DNA from: Streptomyces sp. TN58
GTDB taxonomy: Bacteria; Actinomycetota; Actinomycetes; Streptomycetales; Streptomycetaceae
NCBI RefSeq assembly: GCF_001941845.1
Contig: NZ_CP018870.1
Span: forward strand, 4,091,001 to 4,155,000
Length of the DNA: 64,000 nucleotides
Reading direction: 5' to 3'
Under the pieces are notes generated by a model that was not told the origin of the DNA, made no database searches, and was given only the letters and a program-made list of their open reading frames with translations. Position 1 is the first letter of the stretch, and every line of letters starts with the position of its first letter. Shown here in pieces: positions 28,567 through 36,789 of the stretch. Both the position numbers and the translations under genes were made by a program.

Positions 28567-29134
28567 GCCGAAAGTCACCGGTGTGGCTGGTTTCACCATT
28601 TGTGAGTCCGTACGTACCGTGGCGTATCGGTCGTTCGGGCAAAACTGGCTGATCAGAGGCCTGATCATGGCATTCGGGACGTAGTGCCAGGACCTACGTC
28701 CCGATACGGGCCATTGGCCCAAGGGTGACGGACCGCACTAACCACACCCTTGCGCCCTTCCCCTACCCTCGTGCCAAAATAGGACAAGGAGTCCGGGGAG
28801 GGTTCCTTCCGCCCAACTAAGGGCGGAATGCTCGGCATTGCACTCTACGGGGGGTCTGAGGACTCCTGATCGCTCTGTGACTGATCGTCACAGTGGGGTG
28901 ACTGTCCGTTATGGGACGGTCCATCGGGCTTCCGCCGCTGATGAACACCTCGGAGGGCAATTCCGTCGGTTTGGCCGTCGAGGCTGGACGGATGGTGTAG
29001 TTGTAGTGCCGAGGACAAGCCGTTCGTCCTATAACCGACTCGGCCCGCGTATGTCCATTTCGGGCAACGCGGGCCAAGGTGCAGAATTTAGAGGAAAGAA
29101 CCGAGATGGTTCGGTTCTCCCGAGGAGGCCGCTC
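28567..29134 (+). promoter_or_regulatory. bldC 5' region with candidate operators
   Basis: 568 bases without a gene. It holds two palindromes, TGATCAG-AGGC-CTGATCA (28650-28667) and CGGGACGTAG...CTACGTCCCG (28675-28704), and three alternating pentamers GTGAC-n5-GTCAC-n6-GTGAC at 28877-28902. A candidate -10 TATAAC lies at 29030-29035, about 100 bases before the bldC start. GAGGAGG precedes the ATG. The long leader suggests several promoters or post-transcriptional control. From memory bldC is a BldD target in Streptomyces, and the pentamers resemble parts of a BldD box but with one extra base. Confidence 0.5.
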
Positions 29135-29341
29135 ATGACCGCTCGCACCCCTGATGCCGAGCCGCTGCTGACCCCGGCTGAGGTTGCCACGATGTTCCGC
29201 GTGGACCCGAAGACGGTCACCCGTTGGGCCAAGGCTGGCAAGCTCACGTCCATCCGCACCCTGGGTGGGCACCGCCGGTACCGCGAGGCCGAGGTCCGCG
29301 CACTGCTGGCGGGAATTCCGCAGCAGCGCAGCGAGGCCTGA
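29135..29341 (+). CDS. bldC: Developmental transcription factor BldC
   Basis: A 68-residue MerR-like regulator consisting only of the DNA-binding domain. The sequence LLTPAEVATMFRVDPKTVTR, followed by WAKAGKLTSIRTLGGHRRY and the end of the winged helix, matches BldC of Streptomyces essentially throughout. BldC binds direct repeats cooperatively and controls the onset of sporulation, holding back early differentiation. ATG 29135 with GAGGAGG is unambiguous; a longer reading to 28838 is not real. It is monocistronic, followed by a strong terminator. Confidence 0.97.
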   Translation: MTARTPDAEPLLTPAEVATMFRVDPKTVTRWAKAGKLTSIRTLGGHRRYREAEVRALLAGIPQQRSEA

Positions 29342-29452
29342 GGTCGCGTAAACACCCCGCTTTAAACGGGTCTGTGTCGGGTCCCCCAATCCGACGAGAA
29401 CCCACATGGCTTCAAACGGCCCGGCCTGCCCCAACAGGTTCTCGGGTCGTTC

Positions 29453-29492
29453 GATCGCGCTGGACTCCGCCGGGTCCAGCGCGATCTTTTTT
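29453..29492 (+). terminator. Rho-independent terminator of bldC
   Basis: ATCGCGCTGGAC pairs perfectly with GTCCAGCGCGAT around a short loop, followed by CTTTTTT. This is one of the few canonical T-tract terminators in the window. Confidence 0.92.
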
Positions 29493-29938
29493 ATGCCCAG
29501 GTCAGGGGGAGTGCCGGAAGCCGGCGAGGGCCTCATCAAGGTAGGTACCATTGCACATATTAAATCGAGCCCGCGTATGGATGCGATAAAAGTGTGACTC
29601 CGAAAAACTCATGCGGTGACACCCGTCACAGATGATCACTCTTGTATATCCGGCAATGCACCCCGTAATGGGGAAGTGGCTCGCGGTGGGCGTCATGCGA
29701 ACGGGGGATTCTCGCCAGGGCGCGGCAGAGGGCGCCCAAGAGGTCCACTCAAACGCCGCCGGAGCCCGCACGGCGGCCCGGTCACCGGAGTGGCGGCGAG
29801 GAAGGCGCGGAGGGGAACGACCGCCGGTGCGCGGGCCACAGGGGCGGCGTCCGGGCGTTCGGGCAGTTGGGGCGGCGGGCGGCCGGCAGCCGGGCGGTGG
29901 CAGCCCCAACCCGGGCCGGGCGGGCACGCCCGTCAACG

Positions 29939-29977
29939 CGTCAGGGCCCGTATCCGCTGGGGGATACGGGCCCTGAT
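29939..29977 (-). terminator. Hairpin downstream of tRNA-Asp
   Basis: TCAGGGCCCGTATCC and GGATACGGGCCCTGA form a long stem directly after the first tRNA-Asp on the minus strand. Confidence 0.7.
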
Positions 29978-29984
29978 GTCGTTG

Positions 29985-30058
29985 CGATCCTGACGGGACT
30001 TGAACCCGCGACCTCCACCTTGACAGGGTGGCGAGCTAACCAACTGCTCCACAGGACC
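29985..30058 (-). tRNA. tRNA-Asp (GTC)
   Basis: A 74-nt tRNA with GGTCCTG/CAGGATC acceptor, anticodon loop CTGTCAA (GTC) and T-loop TTCAAGTC. CCA is not encoded. An identical gene lies at 36482-36555. Confidence 0.95.
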
Positions 30059-30129
30059 TTGATTCGCGGCCGCTCTGCGGCGGCTGCGAATCAGACTGTA
30101 CAGCAGCTCAGGGGGTGCGGTCGAACCGA

Positions 30130-33100
30130 TCAGGGGGCCGCCGCGTCCACCGCCTTCACGATCCGCTTGTCGGAGATCGGGTACGCCGTGCCGAGCGCGT
30201 GCGCGAAGTAGCTGACGCGCAGCTCCTCGATCATCCAGCGGATGTCGGTGACGGCGGCGGGAACGGGCCGCCCCTTCGGCAGCTGCTCCAGCAGCCAGGC
30301 GTACTCGTCCTGCATCTCGTGGACCTTCTCCATGCGCGTCGTGTCGCGCTGGACGCCCGTGGGCATCTGCTGGAGCCGCCGGTCCGCCGCCACCAGGTAG
30401 CGCATCAGGTCCGGCAGCCTGCGCAGCCCGGTGAGCGTCACGAAGCCGGCCGGAACCAGCGCCGCCAGCTGCGTCCTGACGTCCTGGATGTTCGCGACCA
30501 GGGCGAGGCTGGAGGTGGCCTTCAGCCGCCGCTCACAGGCCTGCCAGGCGGCCAGCACCTGCTGCACCTGGTTCACCGCGCGGACGGTCGCGTCCACCAG
30601 GTCCGCGCGGACCGCCTCGTAGAGCTTGCGGAAGCCCGCCTCGTCCCACGCCGGGCCGCCGTGGTCGGCGATGAGCTTGTCGGCCGCCGCCGTCGCACAG
30701 TCGTCGAACAGCGCCTGGATCGAACCGTGCGGGTTCCTGGAGAGGGCGAGCTTCTGCTGGTTGGTGAGGTGGTCCGAGGCGAACTTCGCCGGGTTCACCG
30801 GGATGTTCAGCAGGATGAGCCGGCGGGTGCCGAGCCACATCGCCTGCTGCTGCTCCGCCTCGGTGTCGAAGAGCCGTACCGAGACGGTCGCGCCCTCGTC
30901 CACCAGCGCCGGGTACGCCTTGACCGGCTGGCCGGCCCGCCGGGTCTCGAAGACCCTGGCCAGCGAGCCGATGGTCCAGTCGGTCAGCCCGGTGCGCTCC
31001 AGCGACTCCCCGCCCGCCCGCTCGGCGGTGGCGGCCGCGGCCTTGGAGAGGGCCTGGCGGGCCTTCGGCTTCAGCCTGAGCCGCAGGGCCTCCAGGTCCT
31101 TGTCCTCGGCGATCTTGCGGCGCCGCTCGTCAACGATCCGGAAGGTGATCTTCAGATGGTCGGGGATCCGGGTCAGGTCGAAGTCCTCGGCCGACACCGG
31201 CACCCCGACCATCCGCTGGAGCTCGCGCGCCAGGGTGACCGGCAGCGGCTCCTGCAGCGGCACGGCCGTGTCCAGGAAGCGGCCCGCGTAGTTCGGCGCG
31301 GGCACGTAGTGCCGGCGGATCGGCTTGGGCAGCGAGCGGATCAGCTCGGTGACGACCTCCTCGCGCAGGCCCGGGATCTGCCAGTCGAAGCCCTCGTCGG
31401 TGACCTGGTTCAGCACCTGCAGCGGGATGTGGACGGTCACGCCGTCCGCGTCCGCGCCCGGTTCGAACTGGTAGGTCACCCGGAACTTCAGCTGTCCCTG
31501 CCGCCAGGAGTCCGGGTAGTCCGCCTTGGTGACCCCGGCCGCCTTCTCCGTCAGCAGCATCTCCCGCTCGAAGTCGAGCAGTTCGGGCTCGTCGCGCTTC
31601 TTGTGCTTCCACCAGGAGTCGAAGTGCGCCCCGGACACCACGTGCTCGGGGATCTTCTGGTCGTAGAAGTCGAAGAGGGTCTCGTCGTCCACGACGATGT
31701 CGCGGCGCCGGGCCCGGTTCTCCAGCTCCTCCACCTCGGTGAGGAGCTTGCGGTTGTCGGCGTAGAACTTGTGGTGAGTGCGCCAGTCGCCCTCGACCAG
31801 CGCGTTGCGGATGAACAGCTCGCGCGAGACCTCGGGGTCGATCCGGCCGTAGTTGATCTTCCGCTGGGCGACGATCGGCACGCCGTACAGCGTGACCTTC
31901 TCGTACGCCATCACGGCCGCCTGGTCCTTCTCCCAGTGCGGCTCACTGTAGGTGCGCTTGACCAGGTGCTGCGCCAGCGGCTCCACCCACTCGGGCTCCA
32001 CCTTGGCGTTCACTCGGGCCCACAGCCGCGAGGTCTCCACCAGCTCGGCCGACATCACGAACTTCGGCTGCTTCTTGAACAGCGACGAGCCCGGGAAGAT
32101 CGCGAACTTGGCGCTGCGGGCCCCCAGGTACTCGTTCTTGTCGGTGTCCTTGAGGCCGATGTGCGAGAGCAGACCGGCCAGCAGGGAGACGTGGACGACC
32201 TGCTCGGGGGCGTCGGCCTCGTTGACGTGGATGCCCATGCTCTTGGCGACGGTGCGCAGCTGGGAGTAGATGTCCTGCCACTCGCGGATCCGCAGGAAGT
32301 TCAGGTACTCCTGCTTGCACATCCGGCGGAAGGAGGAGGAGCCCCGCTCCTTCTGCTGCTCGCGGACGTAGCGCCACATGTTCAGGAACGACAGGAAGTC
32401 GCTGGTCTCGTCCTTGAACCGGGCATGGTGCTGGTCGGCCTGGGTCTGCTTGTCCGAGGGCCGCTCGCGCGGGTCCTGGATGGACAGGGCCGCCGCGATG
32501 ACCATGACCTCGCGGACGCAGTTGTTCTTGTCGGCCTCGATGACCATGCGGGCCAGCCGCGGGTCGACGGGCAGCTGGGACAGCTTGCGGCCCATCTGCG
32601 TCAGGCGCTTCTTCGGGTCCTTCTCCGCCGGGTCCAGCGCCCCGAGCTCCTGGAGGAGCTGTACGCCGTCGCGGATGTTGCGGTGGTCCGGCGGGTCGAT
32701 GAAGGGGAACTTCTCGATCTCGCCGAGGCCGGCGGCGGTCATCTGCAGGATGACGGAGGCCAGGTTCGTGCGCAGGATCTCGGCGTCGGTGAACTCGGGA
32801 CGGGCGTCGAAGTCGTCCTCGGAGTACAGCCGGATGCAGATGCCGTCGCTGGTACGGCCGCAGCGGCCCTTGCGCTGGTTGGCGCTGGCCTGGGAGATCC
32901 GCTCGATCGGCAGGCGCTGCACCTTGGTGCGGTGGCTGTAGCGGGAGATCCGGGCCGTGCCCGGATCGATCACGTACTTGATGCCGGGGACGGTGAGCGA
33001 GGTCTCGGCGACGTTCGTCGCGAGCACGATCCGGCGGCCGGTGTGCTGCTGGAACACCCGGTGCTGCTCTGCGTGCGAGAGGCGGGCGTAGAGGGGGAGG

Positions 33101-34053
33101 ACCTCTGTGAAGCGGAGCTTTTTTTTGATGAGCGCGTCCGCGGTGTCGCGGATCTCGCGCTCGCCGGAGAGGAAGACCAGGATGTCGCCGGGGCCCTCGG
33201 CCTGGAGCTCGTCCACGGCGTCGCAGATCGCGGTGATCTGGTCGCGGTCGGAGTCCTCGGAATCCTCCTCCAGAAGCGGCCGGTAGCGGACCTCCACCGG
33301 GTACGTCCGCCCGCTGACCTCGACGATCGGGGCGTCGCCGAAGTGGCGGGAGAAGCGCTCGGGGTCGATGGTCGCGGAGGTGATGACGACCTTGAGGTCG
33401 GGCCGCTTGGGCAGCAGCGTCGCCAGGTAGCCGAGCAGGAAGTCGATGTTCAGGGACCGCTCGTGCGCCTCGTCGATGATGATCGTGTCGTAGGCGCGCA
33501 GCTCGCGGTCCGTCTGGATCTCGGCGAGCAGGATGCCGTCCGTCATCAGCTTCACGAAGGTGGCGTCCTGGTCCACCTGGTCGGTGAACCGGACCTTCCA
33601 GCCGACGGTCTGCCCGATCTCGGACTTCAGCTCCTCGGCGATGCGCTCCGCGACCGTGCGGGCGGCGATCCGCCGGGGCTGGGTGTGCCCGATCATGCCC
33701 CGGACGCCGCGGCCGAGCTCCATGCAGATCTTGGGGATCTGCGTGGTCTTGCCGGAGCCGGTCTCGCCCGCGACGATCACGACCTGGTGGTCGCGTATCG
33801 CCTCGGCGATCTCGTCCTTCTTCTGGCTGACGGGCAGGTTCTCGGGATACGTGACCTCCGGCATCCGCGAGGCGCGGCCGGCCAGTCGCTCGGCGGCCTT
33901 CGCGGCCTCCGCGGCGATCTCGTCGAGCACGGCCTGCTTGGCCTCGGGCTTGCGGATACGGCGGGCGCCTTCGAGGCGGCGGCCGAGGCGGTGCGCGTCA
34001 CGGAGGGAGATCTCACCGAGAAGCGTCTGCAGGGCGGCGAAGGAAGTAGACAT
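30130..34053 (-). CDS. hrpA: DEAH-box ATP-dependent RNA helicase HrpA
   Basis: Large RNA helicase of about 1307 residues, the usual HrpA size. ATG 34053 begins MSTSFAALQTLLGEISLRDA; an in-frame upstream extension is not conserved-looking. Motif I is VAGETGSGKTTQIPK, motif II IIIDEAHERS, motif III VITSATID, and QRKGRCGRTSDGICIRLYS is motif VI. The HA2 and OB-like regions follow, with the long bacterial-specific C-terminal DUF3418 part (VDDETLFDFYDQKIPEHVVSG onward). It lies between tRNA-Asp and a secreted protein gene. In other bacteria HrpA resolves stalled ribosomes or processes mRNA. Confidence 0.96.
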   Translation of the reverse strand: MSTSFAALQTLLGEISLRDAHRLGRRLEGARRIRKPEAKQAVLDEIAAEAAKAAERLAGRASRMPEVTYPENLPVSQKKDEIAEAIRDHQVVIVAGETGSGKTTQIPKICMELGRGVRGMIGHTQPRRIAARTVAERIAEELKSEIGQTVGWKVRFTDQVDQDATFVKLMTDGILLAEIQTDRELRAYDTIIIDEAHERSLNIDFLLGYLATLLPKRPDLKVVITSATIDPERFSRHFGDAPIVEVSGRTYPVEVRYRPLLEEDSEDSDRDQITAICDAVDELQAEGPGDILVFLSGEREIRDTADALIKKKLRFTEVLPLYARLSHAEQHRVFQQHTGRRIVLATNVAETSLTVPGIKYVIDPGTARISRYSHRTKVQRLPIERISQASANQRKGRCGRTSDGICIRLYSEDDFDARPEFTDAEILRTNLASVILQMTAAGLGEIEKFPFIDPPDHRNIRDGVQLLQELGALDPAEKDPKKRLTQMGRKLSQLPVDPRLARMVIEADKNNCVREVMVIAAALSIQDPRERPSDKQTQADQHHARFKDETSDFLSFLNMWRYVREQQKERGSSSFRRMCKQEYLNFLRIREWQDIYSQLRTVAKSMGIHVNEADAPEQVVHVSLLAGLLSHIGLKDTDKNEYLGARSAKFAIFPGSSLFKKQPKFVMSAELVETSRLWARVNAKVEPEWVEPLAQHLVKRTYSEPHWEKDQAAVMAYEKVTLYGVPIVAQRKINYGRIDPEVSRELFIRNALVEGDWRTHHKFYADNRKLLTEVEELENRARRRDIVVDDETLFDFYDQKIPEHVVSGAHFDSWWKHKKRDEPELLDFEREMLLTEKAAGVTKADYPDSWRQGQLKFRVTYQFEPGADADGVTVHIPLQVLNQVTDEGFDWQIPGLREEVVTELIRSLPKPIRRHYVPAPNYAGRFLDTAVPLQEPLPVTLARELQRMVGVPVSAEDFDLTRIPDHLKITFRIVDERRRKIAEDKDLEALRLRLKPKARQALSKAAAATAERAGGESLERTGLTDWTIGSLARVFETRRAGQPVKAYPALVDEGATVSVRLFDTEAEQQQAMWLGTRRLILLNIPVNPAKFASDHLTNQQKLALSRNPHGSIQALFDDCATAAADKLIADHGGPAWDEAGFRKLYEAVRADLVDATVRAVNQVQQVLAAWQACERRLKATSSLALVANIQDVRTQLAALVPAGFVTLTGLRRLPDLMRYLVAADRRLQQMPTGVQRDTTRMEKVHEMQDEYAWLLEQLPKGRPVPAAVTDIRWMIEELRVSYFAHALGTAYPISDKRIVKAVDAAAP

Positions 34054-34164
34054 ACCTGATCGAGGATCGCACCTGGACCCTCCGGGTGGCGAACGCATTT
34101 GTCGGGTGGACCCGTACCATTTCGGGACGAGTCCCTCGGCCGCACGAGTGAGAGGCAGCCCACC

Positions 34165-34626
34165 TTGTCCCGCCCCCGCCCCTTCGGCCGCGCCGTGCTC
34201 GCGGTGCTGGTGGCGGTCCTGGCGGTACTGCTGGGCGGGACGGCCCCCGCCGCTGCCGGAACGGTCCTGCCCGATGCCGCGCCGGCCGGCACCACCGGCC
34301 GGGCCCCGCTCCGCGCCGAGCCCGACGCGCCCGGCGCCGTGCCCGGCCGGTCCGAAGCGCCCCGGGCCGTGCCCGGCTCGCCCGACGCGCCCCGCGTCGG
34401 CCCCCTCGCGCGCGGCGGAGGGCCCTCCTGCGCGCCCGCGGCCCCCGACCACGGCGGGACGCCCGCCGTCCCGGCCCGGGCCGGGGGCGACCACGCCCAG
34501 GTCCCGCCGGGCCGCCCGGTGCCGCCGGTCGCCCGGCCGCACGCGGGCCTGCCCGTACGGGCGCCCGTACGCGGCCCCGACCGCCCGGCGCCCGGCCCGG
34601 TGGAGCTGTCCGTGATGCGGGTCTAG
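34165..34626 (+). CDS. Short secreted Pro/Ala-rich protein
   Basis: A 153-residue protein from a probable TTG start at 34165, with GAGAGG eight to nine bases upstream; no ATG or GTG in frame fits better except one at 34099 lacking such a site. A signal peptide (RAVLAVLVAVLAVLLGGTAPAAA) is followed by a low-complexity Pro/Ala/Arg/Gly region and a short conserved-looking end (RPAPGPVELSVMRV). The TAG stop lies inside the palindromic element at 34624-34708, so the element may have redefined the C-terminus. Function unknown. Confidence 0.6.
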   Translation: MSRPRPFGRAVLAVLVAVLAVLLGGTAPAAAGTVLPDAAPAGTTGRAPLRAEPDAPGAVPGRSEAPRAVPGSPDAPRVGPLARGGGPSCAPAAPDHGGTPAVPARAGGDHAQVPPGRPVPPVARPHAGLPVRAPVRGPDRPAPGPVELSVMRV

Positions 34627-34708
34627 GGCCTGTATCGAGTTGCCCCGCGGCGTCGCGACGCCCGGCACGCCGCTCCTTGCTCCACGGGGCAACTCGACAC
34701 AGACCCTA
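34624..34708. repeat. Palindromic intergenic element (MITE-like)
   Basis: An 85-bp element with inverted termini of 23 bases matching at 21 positions; the outer end begins TAGGG and the inner end is TCGAGTTGCCCC. The core carries a perfect 14-bp palindrome GGCGTCGCGACGCC (34649-34662). The left terminus supplies the stop codon of the preceding gene. It could be a terminator, but arms of this length and the defined ends suggest a small non-autonomous mobile repeat. Confidence 0.55.
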
Positions 34709-34766
34709 AGAGCAACCGGTCCACCTCCCCGGTCCGACTCACCACCCGTCTCGCTGGAGCACCCGC

Positions 34767-35513
34767 ATGTCCTCTCCCAAGACCCGTACCAAGGCCGCAT
34801 CCAAGTCATCGGCCAAGCCCCTCCTGATCTCCGCGGGGGTCGCCCTCGCCGCCGTCACCCTGGGCCTGGTCTCCTGGCAGGCCACCGCCCCCGCCGACCA
34901 GGACCGGGGCTCCACCGGCTCCGCGCCCGCCGCCGCGCCCCGGAGCGACACCTCCGCCGCGCTCAGGGCCCTGGCCCGCCGCGAGGCCGGCGACAAGCTC
35001 GCCGTCGGCCGCGCGGACGCACCCGTCGTGCTCATCGAGTACTCCGACTTCAAGTGCGGGTACTGCGGCAAGTTCGCCCGGGACACCGAGCCCGAGCTGG
35101 TGAGGAAGTACGTCGAGAACGGCACCCTGCGCATCGAGTGGCGCAACTTCCCCATCTTCGGCGCGGAGTCGGAGGCCGCCGCCCGGGCCGCCTGGGCCGC
35201 GGGGCAGCAGGACCGGTTCGCCGCCTTCCACTCGGCCGCGTACGCCGACGGCTCCAAGGAGAAGGGCTTCGCCGAACCGCGGCTCCTGGAGCTGGCCCGT
35301 GAGGCCGGTGTCCCCGACCTGGAGCGCTTCAAGGCCGACTCGGCCGGCGCGGAGGCCGCCGCGGCCCTGAAGAAGGACCAGGAGGAGGGCTACCGCATCG
35401 GTGTCACCTCCACCCCGTCCTTCCTGGTCAACGGCAAGCCGATCGCCGGAGCCCAGCCGCTCGGCGCCTTCACCGCCGCCATCGAGCAGGCGGCCGCGGC
35501 GGCGAAGCCGTGA
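34767..35513 (+). CDS. Membrane-anchored DsbA-like thioredoxin-fold disulfide oxidoreductase
   Basis: A 248-residue exported protein from ATG 34767 with GGAG before it. One transmembrane anchor (LLISAGVALAAVTLGLVSWQA) precedes an outside thioredoxin domain. The active site is EYSDFKCGYCGKFA (CxxC = CGYC), followed by WRNFPIFGAESEAAARAAW and GVTSTPSFLVNGKPIAGAQP, with the cis-Pro in STPSF, all typical of the DsbA/Thioredoxin_4 class in actinobacteria. It acts on extracytoplasmic cysteines. The next gene, encoding a CcdA-like protein, overlaps by four bases and probably recycles it. Confidence 0.92.
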   Translation: MSSPKTRTKAASKSSAKPLLISAGVALAAVTLGLVSWQATAPADQDRGSTGSAPAAAPRSDTSAALRALARREAGDKLAVGRADAPVVLIEYSDFKCGYCGKFARDTEPELVRKYVENGTLRIEWRNFPIFGAESEAAARAAWAAGQQDRFAAFHSAAYADGSKEKGFAEPRLLELAREAGVPDLERFKADSAGAEAAAALKKDQEEGYRIGVTSTPSFLVNGKPIAGAQPLGAFTAAIEQAAAAAKP

Positions 35514-36346
35514 CCGACATCGGCTACCTGGCCGCCCTGCTGGGAGGCCTCCTCGCGCTGCTCAGCCCCTGCAGCGCCCTGCTCCTGCCGGCCTTCTTCG
35601 CGTACTCGATCGACTCCGCCTCACGCCTGCTGGCCCGCACCGGCATCTTCTACGCGGGCCTCGCGAGCACCCTCGTACCGCTGGGGGCGGCCGGCTCGTA
35701 CGCCGGGCGGTTCTTCCACGGCAACCGCGACCAGCTCGTGCTGGCCGGCGGCTGGCTGATCATCGCGCTCGGCGCGGCGCAGATCCTGGGCCTGGGCTTC
35801 GCCTCGCGGCGGATCTCGGAGCTGTCGGGCAGGATCCGGCCGACCACCGCCCTGTCCGTCTACGCGCTCGGCGCGGTCTACGGGCTGGCCGGCTTCTGCG
35901 CCGGCCCGATCCTCGGCAGCGTCCTGACCGTGGCGGCCGTCAGCGGCAGCCCGGTCTACGGCGGCCTGCTGCTCGCCGTGTACGCGCTGGGGATGGCCGT
36001 GCCGCTCTTCGTGCTGGCCCTGCTGTGGGAGCGGTTCGAGCTGGGCCGGCGGCGCTGGCTCCGCGGCCGGGCCTTCCGCGCGGGCCGGTTCGAGCTGCAC
36101 ACCACCTCGCTGCTGTCCGGGCTGTTCTTCGTCACCCTGGGCGTGCTGTTCCTCGTCTACGACGGGGCCAGCGCACTGCCGGGGCTGCTGGACGTCGACG
36201 ACTCCTTCGCGGTGGAGCAGCGGGTCCGGACGCTGGCCGGGGCGGTTCCGGACGGGGCGCTGCTCGCCCTGGTCGCCGTGGGGGCGGTGGTCTTCGGCGT
36301 CGTGCAGTGGCGCCGCCGCTCCCGCCCCGCGGGTGAGGCCGAGTAA
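35510..36346 (+). CDS. CcdA/DsbD-type membrane electron-transfer protein
   Basis: A 278-residue polytopic protein that passes electrons from cytoplasmic thioredoxin across the membrane. The conserved half-repeats carry LLALLSPCSALLLPAFF and YGLAGFCAGPILGSVL, each with the Cys used for electron relay. Six or more hydrophobic segments are seen. GTG 35510 overlaps the thioredoxin gene stop (GTGA), so the two are coupled as reductase/oxidase partners. There is no cytochrome-c maturation gene nearby, so a general disulfide role is more likely than Ccm. Confidence 0.92.
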   Translation: MTDIGYLAALLGGLLALLSPCSALLLPAFFAYSIDSASRLLARTGIFYAGLASTLVPLGAAGSYAGRFFHGNRDQLVLAGGWLIIALGAAQILGLGFASRRISELSGRIRPTTALSVYALGAVYGLAGFCAGPILGSVLTVAAVSGSPVYGGLLLAVYALGMAVPLFVLALLWERFELGRRRWLRGRAFRAGRFELHTTSLLSGLFFVTLGVLFLVYDGASALPGLLDVDDSFAVEQRVRTLAGAVPDGALLALVAVGAVVFGVVQWRRRSRPAGEAE

Positions 36347-36350
36347 CGCG

Positions 36351-36380
36351 GAAGGCCCCGTCCGATGGACGGGGCCTTCC
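36351..36380. terminator. Bidirectional terminator
   Basis: GAAGGCCCCGTCC-GAT-GGACGGGGCCTTCC: 13-base arms, between the CcdA-like gene and the minus-strand tRNA cluster. Confidence 0.85.
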
Positions 36381-36382
36381 GA

Positions 36383-36459
36383 TGGTGGCTGGGGCCGGGG
36401 TCGAACCGGCGACCTATCGCTTTTCAGGCGATCGCTCGTACCAACTGAGCTACCCAGCC
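36383..36459 (-). tRNA. tRNA-Phe (GAA)
   Basis: Acceptor GGCTGGG/CCCAGCC, anticodon loop CTGAAAA (GAA), T-loop TTCGACCC. The 3' CCA is encoded (36383-36385), unlike the other tRNAs here. Last gene of a Glu-Asp-Phe cluster. Confidence 0.95.
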
Positions 36460-36481
36460 ACGAAACCGTTTCCGGTTTCAG

Positions 36482-36555
36482 CGATCCTGACGGGACTTGA
36501 ACCCGCGACCTCCACCTTGACAGGGTGGCGAGCTAACCAACTGCTCCACAGGACC
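36482..36555 (-). tRNA. tRNA-Asp (GTC), second copy
   Basis: Identical in sequence to the gene at 29985-30058, including a few flanking bases. Middle gene of the Glu-Asp-Phe cluster. Confidence 0.95.
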
Positions 36556-36594
36556 TTGCAGTGTGCGAGAGCAAGTCTTGCACACGGTAATGCG

Positions 36595-36667
36595 TACCCC
36601 CAACGGGATTCGAACCCGTGCTACCGCCTTGAAAGGGCGGCGTCCTGGGCCACTAGACGATGAGGGC
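36595..36667 (-). tRNA. tRNA-Glu (TTC)
   Basis: A 73-nt tRNA with anticodon loop CTTTCAA (TTC), the D-arm CGTCTAGTGGCCCAGGACG and T-loop TTCGAATC. Acceptor pairing uses two G-U pairs (GCCCTCA/TGGGGGT). A TATGCT -10 candidate lies at 36711-36716 on the minus strand. Confidence 0.95.
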
Positions 36668-36789
36668 TAAAGACCCACCGGGCACTTCTCAGCGCGTCGG
36701 GGACGTGAGAAGCATATGGGATCCGGGGAGGTATCGCCAAAACGGTTTCCCCCGGGTCGGAGCCGACCGGGTGCCGGGGGCGGCGCCGA

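Larger units (their letters stand above)
29342..29984. other. Intergenic region bldC to tRNA-Asp
   Basis: 643 bases. A terminator lies at 29453-29492. From about 29540 to 29660 the sequence is clearly AT-rich and includes TTGCACATATTAAATC, TTGTATATCC and an inverted repeat GTGAC-ACCC-GTCAC (29616-29629). From 29700 to 29940 the sequence is GC-rich without convincing codon bias in any frame. An open frame at 29632-29976 has poor third-position bias and no family resemblance, so no gene is called. Confidence 0.5.

Noticed and set aside
28838..29134. N-terminal extension of BldC by 99 codons
   Set aside because: The sequence is the non-coding leader; the family is 68 residues and GAGGAGG marks the ATG at 29135.
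29632..29976. Open frame of 114 codons after bldC
   Set aside because: Weak third-position bias, no ribosome site and no family resemblance.
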